Below are positions 31,340-43,674 of a DNA stretch of 64,000 bases, in pieces (position 1 is the stretch's first letter; each line of letters opens with the position of its first letter). Position numbers and translations under genes: made by a program. The DNA lies in NCBI GenBank assembly GCA_027604705.1, contig JADHYV010000003.1:186001-250000 (forward strand). Direction: 5' to 3'. The notes under the pieces are model-generated. The model searched no databases, was not told where the DNA came from, and saw only the letters and a list, made by a program, of their open reading frames with translations. Source of the DNA: Allomyces arbusculus (lineage: Eukaryota > Blastocladiomycota > Blastocladiomycetes > Blastocladiales > Blastocladiaceae).

Positions 31340-33113
31340 ATGTCGCGGCAAGAGCGAAGACAGCAATCTCTGGCTCCTAAGGGGACGCCGACCTCATTCA
31401 TCAACGTGGATCGTGACCCAGTGCCAGCCAGTTCCGCAGCTCGGCGCTCCCAAGCAGGACCAGCATCGAGGACGCCAGACTGCGTCCAGCGCGCCGGGCA
31501 CGACGAGCCCCAATCGCGAGGAGGAGAGGGTGCGCACCTTCTCCACCCGGTTTGTGGATGCGCAGGGCTAATCGATGCAAACGTATCGCCCTCGAAGGTG
31601 TTTGGATGGTGGAGAGGAGCCGTCGGTGCTCGACCGCGACATGATGCGGAAAGCACACGAGTTTGCGACTATTTGGGACTGTCGGCGCCCGTCCTCGTCG
31701 TGTCACGCGACAAGTCTTGCCATATTGTGGCCACTGCGTACGTTGCCCTGCCGAGATTGTGCCTGGACCCGTTTTGACGCGGCGACCATTGTTCGCGCAG
31801 ATTGCGGGACGTCAACGATGCCGCTGCCGCAACGTCGACGTCTCTGACCGTGATCCTGTACGATTCGCAGCACCCGCCGCGATTGTGCAGCCAGTTCCCC
31901 GCCGATGCCGCCGCCGCTACAGCGAACCCGCTCGAGTACCATTTTCCGCACGCGATGCCGGTCGTCGACTGGGCGGGGACACTCTCCTTTCTCAACTCGT
32001 CGACTGCGCACCCGCCTGTCCCCACACGATCGGAAACGCACGACAAGGGTGTGTGGCCGACTCTCGCGCAGCTCCGGCACCGCACCCGCCTGCTCACCGC
32101 GCCCACTTCGCCCGCCGACCGATGGCGTGCCGTCAGCGACGCCGCGCTCGGTGGTGCCGTGGCCGTCGCCGCATGCGTAAGTCTTGCGCACGTTGCGGCG
32201 CACGCACCAGCGATGCTCGACGAATACCTCGTCGACCACGTCCTGGTCGCGCTCGGATGGCTCAAGAGCTGGCCGGCGGGACTCAAGCTTAACAACCAGT
32301 ACGCGCGGTTTCTCGGAGACCTCTGCACGTGGGTCGTGCAAGGATGGCACCTGGTCGCCGTTGGGCCCATCGCTCGATTCCTCTTCTTCACGCTTCACGC
32401 CGATTCAACCACAGCCTACACGACCGCCGGGATGACCGGCGCCATTGCCGGGTTCCCGGTCATGGTCGCGGCCGCTCTCGACGCGTGGCGTGTGCTCACG
32501 GCGCACATTCGCGTCCTGTACGTGGCGACGGCGCGGCTCGGCGCCTGGCAGGCGCGGACGTGCGCGGCGCTCTTGTCGTTGTTTCTAGGGAAGATGCAGA
32601 ACCCGCTTCGTGGTCGTGTGGATGCAGGCGAGTTTGCAGCGGACCAGTTGCTCATGGGCACGCTCTTGCTCACCGTCTTGGTGTTTTTGTTCCCTACGGT
32701 GGCCGCGTACTGGGCGTTTTTCGGCGCGGTAAGTTTTCCGTGACGGTCAGAGTTTGTGGGTGAAGAACGGTTCGGGGTAGGCTCATGAATCGATCGCATT
32801 CGGCCGAGTATAGGCCCATTTCGTGGTCGCGGGACCCGACGTTGTCGCGCGCGCGATTATTGCTCACCCACTGCCCGTGGCCGTGGTCGCGCGGTACCTG
32901 TGGAACCCGGCGCAGTTCCCGGGCCGCACGCGATTGGTGTGGGACGCGGCGCGCGGCGCGTTTGTTGTGAAGGTCCGCTCTGCGCTCCTTTCCCCGATCA
33001 ATCGCGGCGCGACTCTCGTGCTGACCTCCCCACCCCGTCTTTCTTCGCAGAGCGAGCAAAAACGGCTCCTGCGCGTCCTGTACGACGAACCCAAGTTATC
33101 ATCCTGTACATAA
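31340..33113 (+). CDS. GPI1: GPI1 / PIG-Q, subunit of the GPI-GlcNAc transferase
   Basis: Part of the ER complex that adds GlcNAc to phosphatidylinositol, the first step of GPI-anchor synthesis. Secure exons end with 31737 and cover 31801-32728, 32814-32972 and 33051-33113. Family motifs appear in order: LGWLKSWPAGLKLNNQYAR, FLGDLCTWVVQGW, DAWRVLTAHIRVLYVATARL, LLSLFLGKMQNPLR and the helix DQLLMGTLLLTVLVFLFPT. Several hydrophobic helices fit a multi-pass ER protein. The 5' end is uncertain. The frame from 31340 is open, giving 515 residues. However, the stretch CACCTTCTCCACCC ending GCGCAG at about 31,567 looks like an intron end, so an upstream first exon in another frame is likely. The last exon codes only 20 residues. 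Confidence 0.85.
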
Positions 33114-33171
33114 CATCCACCCATTCTATTCTCCACGCCACCCTTCTCTCGCGCCCGCCTCCTCGCGCGCG

Positions 33172-35930
33172 TTACGGGACCGGCACCGGCGCGCGACACG
33201 TCGGGCACGTCAACCGATGCTGTCCGAGCCACTCGCCGAGACACGCCTCATGGAAAACATGAAAGCAAGGCGTGACCATGGTCCTCCCTGGCTCCGCCCC
33301 ACCACCTTCGGCCAACGGCATCATACAAATTGCGCACTCGGTCTGGTCGGCGATCCGTGCCTGCTCATCCTCGTCGAGCACGCGCGAGTACTGGTACCGC
33401 TGTGCGCGCATCGCGGTCGGGACGAGCCAGTCGGCGCGGAAGTACTGCTGCGAGGTCACAACCACGAGTTGCAGAACGAGCCATCCCGCGCAGTAAGGGG
33501 TCCACGAGAAGGCGCGCGTGTTGCCGGGAATGTACAAGTTCGTGGGGCACGCGAGCAGATAGGCCGGTAAGACGAGCCGCATGGCCACATGCGTCGCGGT
33601 CGCGAGGAGCGGGATGGGCGGCGCGGACCCGACGCGCGCGGACCGCGCAGCTTGGAAGGCCGAACCGCTGAAGAGGAAGAAGACGATGAACGCGAGAAGG
33701 GGAGGGAAGCGCGTGTAGCCTTGGTGGATGACAGCCATCAGGACGAAGATGAGAATGTCTGGCAGCAAATTGTGGGGTCAGTGATCCCAAGTTCGGTTTA
33801 GATGGAGCGGAGCCTGGTGGAGACGGGCGTACAAAACTGCATAAACATGGACATGCGAATCCGGTCGAGCGTCGTCGCCCACGAGAGCTGCTGCGAGTGC
33901 ACGACCTTGGTGACGAGCCGCAGCTGGAAGAAGACGAGGTGCATAAACTCGACGAAGGTCGCAATAAAGTAGGCCGGGAATTCCATGCCTACCACCGCGA
34001 ATACGACAAGTGAGATGCGGTTCGGGTGAAAAGGTTGACGGCCAAAGATAGCATACCAGAGAGCAGGCCATTGGTGAGCAAGAACAGGCAATACGTCGAG
34101 TCCACGATAAACCCGAGCACGAGCGAGACCCAGCTCATCTTGGCCATGTTCTACAACCGCAAAAAACAGCACATTAGTTTAGCGAGCGACGGACGCAGTG
34201 GAAAGCGCCAAACCGTACCGCAATCGTGTGCACGCGATCCATGATGTTCATCGTGACCCACATCTTGATAATCGACGTGATGAGCAACACCGCGACCAAG
34301 TGCCCTTCCCGCTCATGCAAGGCTCGGCGGTCGTAGCCCGTCATGTCCACAGAAGTGAACGCACGGCCACACTCGGGCGATTCAATCCATAGGTGCGGAC
34401 GGAACGTTGGAATCGCTGGGACCCACGCCCCAATCGGATCGTCGGCCTCGGCCTCCGCGTCCAGCAGTTGCTTGGCGGTCAATGCGATCGGCTCAAGCTG
34501 CATGTGGAAGAAGAAAGTGCAGTTGGTCGCACGGTCCGACGGAATCGGCGGTGCCGGCGGGTCCTTTTCGCCAGAGAGCCAGTCCTGCACGGTTTTCCGC
34601 AATTCGTAGAGGTCGTCGAGGAGGGCCGGGACGGCGGCGGACCGTAGACGCGGGTCGGTGGTCGGGATGGACCCGAGCACGTCGTAGGCGTCGACGGTCG
34701 TGCTGGGGGAGAACAGGAAAAGGTGAGGACACAGAATAACAGCGATTGGGGGTTTACACATACTTTGTCGTGACGACCCCGTAAACGGCGCCATTCGGGT
34801 ACGAGACACCGTAGCCGACAAAATTGAACCCCGGGTCACTGTGGTCAGTGGCCTCGTTGAGAAAGAGGCGAATCATGGCGACCGTGGCGTTGGTCGATTC
34901 GGCCAAGGACGCGTTGGTCACGGCATGGTTGCGCACGAGCAGAATCGCGCGGACCGGGGACGTGTAGTTGAGCTCGCCCAGCACGTCAAAAGATGGTGTC
35001 CCCCAGTGCGCAGGTTCAAGCACACCTGCAAATGGCGAATCGGGGCATGAGACTCTGAAAGAAACGCCAGCGCCGCAATTGTTGATTCGGTCTCAAATCA
35101 GCGCGCGTGAACACGTACCATAGTACTCGCCCGTCATATTTCGATGGTGCACCTGTTGCGGCGCGTCGTGGCCCCAGTTGGCCTGCCACTTGTCCATGGT
35201 CTCCCAGCCAGCGTGCGAAACATTCTGAACCAATGTGAAAGGAAATTCGAATCAGATCCGAGGCCAATCGTGACAAAAGGGCGGCCACGTCGGGAGCAAA
35301 GCGTGTTCATACCGCCCAAATCTCGTTCGTGTCCAGGTGAAGGCCGTCGGGATGCGCAACGAGCGCATCGGTCTGGTTGGTGAGCTTGGCGAGCAGCTTC
35401 TCCAGCTTGTGCGTGCGATTATTGTCTGCTTCGTCCTGGCCAAGCCAGCCGAGCCCGCGCGCAATCATAATGGCGACAATCGACATGCACAGCAGGAGCC
35501 AGAATGCCCATCGCCGACGCGCGGCCGCAAGAGCGGCGGCACGGTCCGGGTCGGGATCCGGGTCCTGCCCAGGCGCGGGCGCTGGAGGCGCGTTGGCGGT
35601 CGGGAGCAGCGATGTCGTGAAGTTGACGCGTGGAGGGCGGGGCGGTGGTGGCGGGCCGGGAGGAGCGGCCGGTGCAGCTAACGCGCGCGAGGGTGCGGGC
35701 GGAGGCACAGGCCCAGGCGCGCCTCTGACGCCAAATGGAGGTGGTGGCGGCGGCGGGAGCGGTCCACTTGGTGCGAGAAACGGGATTAGGGCGGCGCGGA
35801 GCCATGGCGGGCTGGGGTCGAAGGGCGCATTGCTGGCGGGCGCGAGGGTGGGCGACGAGGGCCCAGCGCCGGCCGGTGGGAGCAGCGGCGCGGCAGCATC
35901 GTCGTGGTCGTGCGGTTGCGGCGGGTTCAT
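33172..35930 (-). CDS. TUL1: Dsc1/Tul1-type transmembrane RING ubiquitin ligase
   Basis: Catalytic subunit of the Golgi/endosomal Dsc E3 complex that ubiquitinates membrane proteins. Seven exons (35930-35313, 35224-35119, 35025-34764, 34702-34219, 34150-34057, 33988-33833, 33758-33172) give 768 residues, matching yeast Tul1. A Pro-rich N-terminal region precedes the first membrane helix (FWLLLCMSIVAIMIARG). The lumenal part has the family signature VHHRNMTGEYYGVLEP and ESPECG. Several membrane helices follow, then a C-terminal RING-H2: ECAICMMPL, TPCFHVFHEACLGEWL, LTCPTCRAPVP, with all zinc ligands present. The sixth intron (ending CTGACC to GCCAG) was placed because it restores QFYILIFVLMAV. 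The gene is convergent with GPI1, 58 bases apart. Confidence 0.93.
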
Positions 35931-36455
35931 GGCGTCGCGGGCGCGTCGTGCTCGCGCGGTGGTGCCGGGCAAGACGCTGGCGTGCCGCAGGTGGAGGTGG
36001 CGGCCGAGCAGGCGCTGCGGTGGAGCAGCGCGTGCGCCACGTGGGAGCGGCGTGACGGTCTCGCGCGTCTCGCACAAGGTGAATCAGAGTGAGCCACTTC
36101 GACAAGCTCTCCCAGCGAGTCGCCCGCCGGCCGCTCGCCCGGCCCGCCCGCGCGCTCGCCCGCGCGCGATCGCCGCCTGGTGCGGCTCCCTCGTCCCGCC
36201 CCTCTGCCCGCGCACGCCGCTCACGCTGAGTTGGCTTGGCGACCCTCCTCAACCGCCGCCGCCGCCGCCGTGAGAACCGAGCTCCGCAGCGCCACCCGAT
36301 AAAGCGCGCCCTGGTCCGCCGTCCCCGCGACGACAACTGCACCAACCGGCCGACCGACCCCTTCGCGGCGCGCCGGCCTCTTTCTCTCTCTGCTCGCCAC
36401 GCTGCAGCAACTCCTCGCACTACCACGACCCCGCTCCCGCAACCAACGGCACGCC
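35931..36455. promoter_or_regulatory. Divergent promoter region, TUL1 / fatty acid hydroxylase
   Basis: Both genes start outward from this stretch of 525 bases. It is very GC-rich; no TATA box or repeat was recognised. Confidence 0.5.
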
Positions 36456-37806
36456 ATGACCAAGCTGCGCGTCATTTCGCGCTGCGAGCTCGCCAAGCAT
36501 GCCTCTGAGGACAGTCTCTGGGTCGCCTACAAGGGCAAAGTCTACGATGTGACCGAATTCGCCCCCGACCATGTACGCGCTGCTGTTTGCCATCCGGACG
36601 GCCGGTTGGTCTTCCTTTGCAACCGCCCGACGGGCAACACGGTCTCACCAGTGGCGCTCCACAAATCTCCCGTAGCCCGGAGAACCCGAATTTGTGCTGC
36701 AATGGGGCGGCAAAGACGTGACCAAGATTATGGCCGACGCGCACTCGCACGAGCACTCGGACGCTGCTTACGACATTCTCGCCGACTGGGTCATTGGCGA
36801 GCTCGAGCCCTCTGCCGAAGGCGACGACGACGCCGATTCGGACCGCGCCATCAAGCCCGAGGATGTGGACCTCAACCAGGACCCGGGTAACTTGGCCGCG
36901 CTCGATGCGCAACTCGTCGACGACCTGGCGCGGCAAAAGAAGGACCTGCTCGACCTCAACAAGCCGCTCGTCTGGCAAATGCTCACGTCCAACTTCTCCA
37001 AGGACTTCTACTTGACGCAAGTGCACATTCCGCACCACCTGCCGGAACCGGCCTACCTGTTTGGCAACCCCATTCTCGAGACCCTGACGCGCACGCCGTG
37101 GTATGTCGTGCCGATCGTGTGGCTGCCCGTCGTCGCCTATCTCGCCTACGAGGCGTCCAAGGTGCACGCGCCCGACATGATCGCGTCGCTCTTTGTCGCG
37201 GGGCTCGTCATGTGGTGCGTTTTGTTGTCCTTCCGCCGAGCGGCTTTGAGTTGCATTTTTTCGTGCGCCAACTGACAGCAACTTGAAATATCAGGTCGTT
37301 CTTCGAATACACTTTCCACCGGTTCTTGTTCCACATCGAGCTGCTGTTGCCCGACCACCCCTTCGCATTGACTTTGTACGATTCCCTAATCCCTCACACT
37401 CCATTCATTCGCTTTCTTTGCTGACTAGCTTCTCCACCCGGTTAGCCACTTTCTGTGCCACGGGATCCACCATCACCTGCCCATGGACCGCATGCGGCTG
37501 GTGTTGCCGCCCATCTTCTTTGGCCTGATCGTGCAACCGCCGTGGTTTGCTTTCCGCGCGTTTCTCGACTTCCCGACGTGCGCGGGCCTGTTTGCCGGCG
37601 GTATCGCCGGCTACGTCGTCTACGACCTGACGCACTACTACCTGCACCACGCGCGTGTCTACACGGCCTACCTGCGCGACCTGAAAAAGTACCACCTCGC
37701 GCACCACTACAAGGAGTATAACTCCGGGTACGGCATCACGTCCAAGTTCTGGGACTATGTGTTTGGCACCGTGCTCGACTCCTCGAGCAAGCCCAAAAAG
37801 GCGTAA
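36456..37806 (+). CDS. SCS7: Fatty acid 2-hydroxylase (cytochrome b5 fusion, Scs7/FA2H)
   Basis: Hydroxylates the very-long-chain fatty acid of ceramides in the ER. Exons 36456-36572, 36676-37214, 37295-37375 and 37446-37806 give 365 residues. The N-terminal cytochrome b5 domain (LWVAYKGKVYDVTEFAPDHP) keeps the haem His of the HPGG motif as HPGE. The C-terminal hydroxylase has the di-iron histidine boxes: HRFLFH, HFLCHGIHHHLP, HYYLHH and HLAHHYKEY. The third intron ends with CTGACTAG, TCTCCACCC and GGTTAG, one of the best examples of the local 3' splice pattern. Two histidine boxes are formed across splice junctions, which supports the model. Confidence 0.95.
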
Positions 37807-38130
37807 GACGAGGTTCGGTGGATTGTTGGTTGCGTTTGTGCGTTTGGCGTGACGGTTTTTTCTCCCATTGTACAGCTCTTTCTTTTCGTTTATTGGCGGT
37901 TCTTTGGTTTTCGGTCCCCCCCCCCCCCCCTCACTTGCTCGACATGGCATTGCGGCTCGGTCGGTAGATTTTCTCCAACAAAACATTATTGCACTGCGAA
38001 TTGTGATTTCTCTCCCGGGCAGCCGCGTTCACCACTCCTTCCAGACGTAAATGGCCGGCCTACGGCCCTACCTAAATACTCCCTATCCCAGTCCTAAAAC
38101 GTCCACTCCAGTCCCACTTCCCTCCCCTCC
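37807..38130. other. Convergent 3' region, SCS7 / 7TM-RGS gene A
   Basis: Holds both 3' ends and a 15-base C run at 37916. No gene seen. Confidence 0.55.
37916..37930. repeat. Homopolymer run of 15 C (plus strand)
   Basis: Lies about 110 bases past the SCS7 stop codon, probably in its 3' UTR or just beyond. Confidence 0.9.
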
Positions 38131-40192
38131 TCATACTCTCCCTCGCCGCCTCGTCCACCACCACCTCCACCGTCTCACTCCCCCCCTCCCAGCATCCCCA
38201 CGCGCCGCCTCCACCGCGCTCGACCCGCGCCGCGCAGCATCCACCGCGGCCCCCTCGGCCAGTTCCGCCAAGAACCGTGGGAGCGAATTCGTATACATGG
38301 CCTGAAAGACTTCGTCTTTGACGCTCGCAAACGACGCGACCCGCAACGTCCCCGCCTTGGCCTCGGCCGCCACCAGCTCGCGCGAGCGCGACGACAGGTT
38401 CAGTTCGCGCGGCGCGTCGGCCGCCACGTACGTCGCGAACAGCTGGTAGAGCGCGCGGCGGGTCGCGGCGTCATGGGCGGAGATCGGGGTCGGGGCGCGC
38501 GCGGTGTGCGCGCCGCCGCTGGATGGCGAGCCCGGTGGGGAGGGGCCAGTGGGCGCTCCATGCAGTAGGATGGTGGTCGCGCAGGCGGACGGGGTGCGGG
38601 AGGATGCGGTGGTGAGGGATTCGATTCGGGTCAGGTCGTGCCTGGTGAGGGGGTGGTGGGGGTCGTGCGCGTGAGGTCAGTGATGAGCGAGAGTGGGGGA
38701 GGCCAAGAGATGGTGAAGATTGATGTGCACCAGAAGAGGCCGTTTTCGAGGCAAAAGCTCCGCGACAGGCTTTCCTTAAACTTGGCAAACAGAGTCTCGT
38801 CCTGAGATTCCAGCACGGCGGCGAAAAATTAAAGAGACAACGCAAGGTCAGTGTTTGATCCGTGACGAGAGACCACACATTCGCCACCCTTCAACGAACC
38901 TGCAAGATATACTTCAGCGATTCAGGCGAAAGCTCCAAATTCACCGTGGTCAAGCTCGACTTGCCGACCGCCAATCGCGGGCACTGCCGCGTCTCCGTCC
39001 ACCCCTTCCACAGACAATACACCGTCGGGATCACGAGCGCATGAATCATGGCCTCGATCAGCGAAAACAGCACGAGTGCCGACTCGGCGATGATCGGCGG
39101 CGCCGACTTGGTAAACACCGTGCTCATGAGCAGGTACCCCACGACCAGCAAGTCCAAGACGACAAACTGCGACATGATTTCGAGCCGCAAGTAGTGCGTG
39201 TCGCGAATCCCGCGCATCAGGACGAACAGCAGCGGCAGGACGGCAATGAACGTGAGCAAAACGGCGACGAGCGGCAAATACTTTTTCGCAGAGTAGAGCG
39301 GGTTGCTCAGACAGTCCGGGTAGGGCAAGGCGGTCGGGACGGCCGCCGGGTCGGTAAAGCAATGCGACGCGGCCATGCCTGCGGGGATCAGCACGAGCAG
39401 CCCAAATGCAGTAGCACCGAACAGTGCCTTGAGCTGCGCGCGCGTCGTAATTCGCCGCATCGCCAACGCCGACGCCGACGGGGCGCGCATGGGCGCACCG
39501 CCACCTCCGTCCGTGAGCAGTGCCACGCTGGGCGAAACCGTAGTCGCCGACACGGTCCAGATCGAGTCCGAGTCAGTGCTTGTCGCGGACACGGTCGTGT
39601 GCGCGTGTGGCCGCGTGCCAAACAGCCAGTCGAGCGCCGTCAAAAACCGGCGCTCGGTCGGGGTCAAGTGGTCGGTCCAGATCGCGCAGCACTTGGACGT
39701 ATCGTGCAGCATTTGCATATTGGCAAAGTGGTCGGCGATGACCGAAAAGGCGCGCATCGTGCACGACGCGAACCATAGCGGACATGTGGCCGTGGCGAGA
39801 AAGAAGCGCGGCACGGAGCCGCCAAGTGGACCGTCGGGCCCCTGCGGTAGCCACTTAATGGCCGACGGGCTCTGCAAAAAGGCGTTGGCCCACAAACAGT
39901 TGGCCACGGCTTGGACAGCGACGAGCAGCGGGTACCGGCGCTCGAGAAACTCGACCTTGCGCACGTAGGCCAGGTACAGAAAGAGCGCGAGGAAGAAGAG
40001 GTCGAGCACGTTCCAGACAATCGTGCCCACCAGTTGCTCGTGCGTGAGCGTCGCGGTCATGCCTCTGCTGCTCCAGTCGACTTGGCCCGGTGCGCGGGCC
40101 GCCATGGACCTGCTTGCGTCGTGAAATGAGAGACTGTCCTCATGGAGCGCCGTGGGCGCCCGATCGGCCGACGGCGGAGGGTGGAGAATCAT
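38131..40192 (-). CDS. Seven-transmembrane RGS protein (cluster copy A)
   Basis: Exons 40192-38900, 38801-38731 and 38641-38131 give 624 residues. Seven hydrophobic helices fill residues 55 to about 400, including FFLALFLYLAYV, LLVLIPAGMAA and VLLTFIAVLPLLFVLMRGI. An RGS domain follows from SLKYILQ at 425: ETLFAKFKESLSRSF, the G-alpha contact pair in CLENGLFW, then a Ser/Pro-rich insertion of about 55 residues, then LYQLFATYV, PRELNLSSRSRELV and VFQAMYTNSLPRFL. RGS domains speed GTP hydrolysis by G-alpha. The 7TM-RGS layout is known from plant AtRGS1 and fungal GprK, so this is probably a membrane receptor that switches off G-protein signalling. It is the closest relative of copy B; introns match the other three copies. 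Confidence 0.9.
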
Positions 40193-41127
40193 CGTGACCC
40201 ACGGCGACGGCGTGATCGTGGTGCACGGCCTTTTTGTCCAAAGATCACAGGATTTGCTGGTGGGAGGCCGATCGATGGTGGCGGTTGCGGCGGAGATCAG
40301 GCCCTTCGTCGTGAGTGCCGTCGATTCGCGCTTGTTGTGAGCGCCGTCGATTCGCGCTTGCCGTGCGTGCCGTCGAGCTCGCGGATCACAGTGTGGTCGT
40401 CGTGTATTGCAACAAATTGCGAGCAGTCGTGATCATGGGGAGGTGGGCTGTGGATGCGCGAGCGGAAATCTGGGGTCGACCAGCCAACACCGGACCGCAG
40501 CTTGGTTGTCGGCGGGCTGCCTCCCAGCTGGCTCAAACGCGTCTCGCAACCATGGCAACAATCGAATCACGCGCCCTTTCCGATCCCGTCTGCAGCCTTG
40601 GCCCAGGTCGACATTTATTAGTCTTTGGATCGAATCCACAGTGCCCAACCTTCTCCACCCAGCCAAGTCCTCGGTCGCGACCCGCTTGCTCAATGGCATG
40701 CGCCCCTGACCTCTGCGTCCACACTCCGCGGCGCATGCCATCTTTTCGCCACGGCACTAAAACCCCACGTTGTCGCCAGATCGTCCACCACACGCTCGAC
40801 CACCAGTGGCAGCGTGCGCCCACGGGCTATCATCGACGCCCGGCGCGACGGCGACAACGGACAACCCTTGCGGTCGAGGCCTGCTGGCCAGTAGTCGCGA
40901 CAGGATGCATAGCATGGCTTAGAACACCTCTACCTACGTACAAGCGCAAACGATGCGAGCGATTGCGCGCCGTGCCGGCCTTCACGTCCATGGCGACAAG
41001 ACCCGATCCTAGCTAATGATCCTCCTTTCCCAGTTAATGATCCTCCCTTCCCAGTCTCCCTTCCTCTCCTCACGGTTTCGATTGCCGCATCGGCCACCAC
41101 CGCCCACCCCGAACCCCACCTCCACCC
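40193..41127. other. Intergenic between 7TM-RGS copies B and A
   Basis: Upstream region of copy A. It shares blocks with the region upstream of copy B, including an identical 17-base core at 40407-40423. No gene seen. Confidence 0.55.
40407..40423. promoter_or_regulatory. Conserved upstream core shared with copy B
   Basis: TTGCAACAAATTGCGAG lies about 215 bases before the copy A start and recurs exactly at 43305-43321 before copy B. It is nearly palindromic around CAACAAATTG. It may be a shared control site or just duplicated sequence. Confidence 0.45.
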
Positions 41128-43198
41128 TCACCTCCACCTCCTTTTTACCCTCCCCGCCCCCTCCCCCGCGGCCTCAACCCCGATCGACGCGCGCCGCCTC
41201 CCAAAATTCTCGCGCTCCAATTCTGCGAGGAACCGCGGCAGTGAATTTGTGTACATGACCGCGAACACTTCGTCCTTGACGCCCGCAAACGACGCCACGC
41301 GCAGCGTCCCGGCGCGTGCATCGGCAGCGACCGTCTCGCGCGTTCGGGACGACAGATTCAGTTCCCTCGGCGCGTCGGTCGCCACGTAGGTCGCATACAG
41401 CTGGTAGAGCGCTCGGCGCGTGGCGGTGTCAATGAGGGTCGCGCGGTTGGTCATCGCGCTGGCGCCGGGGGATCCTGGTGGGGACGGCGACGGCGACGAC
41501 GACGAGCCCGGCGGTGGTGGTGGCGCGTGGAGCAGGACCGTGGTCGTGGCGCTCGCGCAACGCGACGACGACGACACGAGCGCTTCGATCCGGGCCAGGT
41601 CGTGCCTGGAGGGGGGGGGGGGGTAAGGGGGGGTGGGTGGATGAGTGGGTGGAGGAAACGTGCGGATCAAGCATGTGCCCGTGCGGTGGTCCAGGCCACA
41701 ACGTGTAAGGCGCACCAGAACAGTCCGTTCTCCAGGCAGAAGCTCCTCGAGAGGCTTTCCTTGAACTTGGCAAACAATGACTCGTCCTATTCAGCAAACG
41801 AGACCAAGTCAGTTGCGTTCGTCTTGGCCCCCGCGCCGTCCCGCTGCTGCGTTCCTCCTCCCTCCGCCGCGTCCCTCCGCCGCGCACCTTCAAAATATAC
41901 TTGAGCGACTCGGATGTGTGCTCGAGATGCACGGTCGTCGTGCTTTTGCCGACCGACAGCCGCATGAGCGCGTTGCGGGGCCACGTCTCGGTCCATGCCT
42001 TCCACAGGTAAAAGACGGTCGGGATGACGAGCGAATGAATGGCCGACTCGACGAGCGCAAAGAGCACCAGCCCGGACTCGGCGATCACCGGCGGTGCAGA
42101 CTTGGCAAAGACGGTGCTAACCAGCAGGTACCCGACCAGGACCACGTCCAAGACGACAAATTGCGACAGCGTCTCGAACCAGAGGTGGTGAGGGTCGCGA
42201 ATGCCGCGCATCAAGACAAACAAGAGCGGCAGGACCGCAATGAACGTGAGCAGCATGCCGGCGAGCGGGAAGTACTTGGACGTCATGTAGACCGGCGAGC
42301 TGAGACACGTTGGGAACGGCATCGCTGTCGGGACCACTGCTGGGTCGGCAAAGCACTTGGCCACGGCCATGCCTGCCGGCACCAGCACACCCAGACCAAA
42401 CACCGTCGCGCCGAGCACCGCCTTGAGCTGCACGCGTGTCGCGATACGCCGCATTGCCAACGCGGAGGCTGACGGCGTGCGCACCGGCGCGGCACTGCCC
42501 CCGCTCGTAAGCAGCGCTGCACTTGGCGACGCAGTCGCGGAGACGGGCCAGATCGGGTCCGAGTCGGTACTGGTCGCGGCTGCAGCGACCGCAGTGGTCG
42601 CGCGCGCACTTGGTCGTGTGCCAAACACCCAGTCGAGCGCTGTCAGCAGCCGGCGCTCGGTCAGGGTCAAGTGGTCGGTCCAGATCGCGCAGCACTTGGA
42701 CGTATCGTGCAGCATTTGCATATTGGCAAAGTGATCGGCGATGACCGAAAAGGCGCGCATCGTACACGTCGCAAACCACAGCGGGCACGCGGTCGTGGCC
42801 AGAAAAAAACGCGGCACATGGCCGCCGAGCGGGCCGTCGGGGCCCTGCGGCAACCACTTGATGGCCGACGGGCTCTGGAATAGCGCGTTGGCCCACGATC
42901 CGATGGTCAGGGTCTGCACGGCCACGAGCAGCGGGTACCGGCGCTCGAGAAATTCGACCTTGCGCACGTAGGCCAGGTACAGGAACAGCGCGAGGAAAAA
43001 CAGGCCGAGTCCGTTCCAAATCGCGATGCTCACATTCTGCTCGTATGTCAGTGATAACTGTCGGGCACCCACGTCGGCTCGTGCTGCGTCGATCGACGCG
43101 GATCTGCTTGAGTCTCCTGCGTCTTGGAACGAGGTGCCCACCGCGCGGGGTCTCGTTGGCGTCTCTGCCGACGGCGGCGGATGCAAGATCATGGTCAC
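41128..43198 (-). CDS. Seven-transmembrane RGS protein (cluster copy B)
   Basis: Exons 43198-41888, 41786-41716 and 41605-41128 give 619 residues. Layout and intron positions are those of copy A: seven helices, then an RGS domain beginning SLKYILK, with DESLFAKFKESLSRSF, CLENGLFW, an insertion rich in Ser/Pro, PRELNLSSRTRETV and VFAVMYTNSLPRFL. Large parts of the membrane domain are identical to A, for example VRKVEFLERRYPLLVAVQ and MRAFSVIADHFANMQML. The start MTMILHPPPSAET resembles MILHPPPSAD of A. The second intron ends in a 13-base C run right at the acceptor. A tandem duplicate of A, in which 5' flanking blocks were copied too. Confidence 0.9.
41611..41623. repeat. Homopolymer run of 13 G (plus strand)
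   Basis: On the sense strand this is a C run forming the pyrimidine tract of the second intron of copy B, two bases from its CCAG acceptor. Confidence 0.9.
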
Positions 43199-43674
43199 GG
43201 TCGCCGAATAGGTGGACGCTCCCCGGGTGCAAAGAAGCGCAGTCGACGACCGTTTTCTGGTGTGCGCCGTCCGAGGTCCCGGATTACAATGCGGCCGTTG
43301 TGTTTTGCAACAAATTGCGAGGAGTTGTGGTCATCGGCGTTGGACTGGGGGGTTGTGCCAGGGGTAGTTGATCAAGCCTGCATGGTTGTCGACCAGTCAG
43401 TTAGGGGGCGAACATGCCTCTCAGCGAAGTGCCCGACGCGTCTCCCGGTCCAGTGCCACAAGAGCCGCGTTCCGCAAATCGTCCTCGGCATTGGCACCCA
43501 GTTCGACATTTATCATCAATCTTTGGATCAAACCCGCTCTTGCCAAGCTTCCCCACTCGGCCAAGTCTTTGGCCGTCGTCCCGCGGCCACAAATGCCCGG
43601 TGCGCACGGCCGCCCGCAGCCCGCTTGCACGCCCCGCCCTGCACTCCGCACACACTCGCATCGCGCTCGCCCTA
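43199..43674. other. Intergenic between 7TM-RGS copies C and B
   Basis: Upstream region of copy B with the 17-base core at 43305-43321 and further blocks like those upstream of A. No gene seen. Confidence 0.55.

Noticed and set aside
31802-32743. Separate start of GPI1 at 31802
   Set aside because: The codon there is TTG and a GTACGTT donor / GCGCAG acceptor pair joins the frame to upstream GPI1-like residues.
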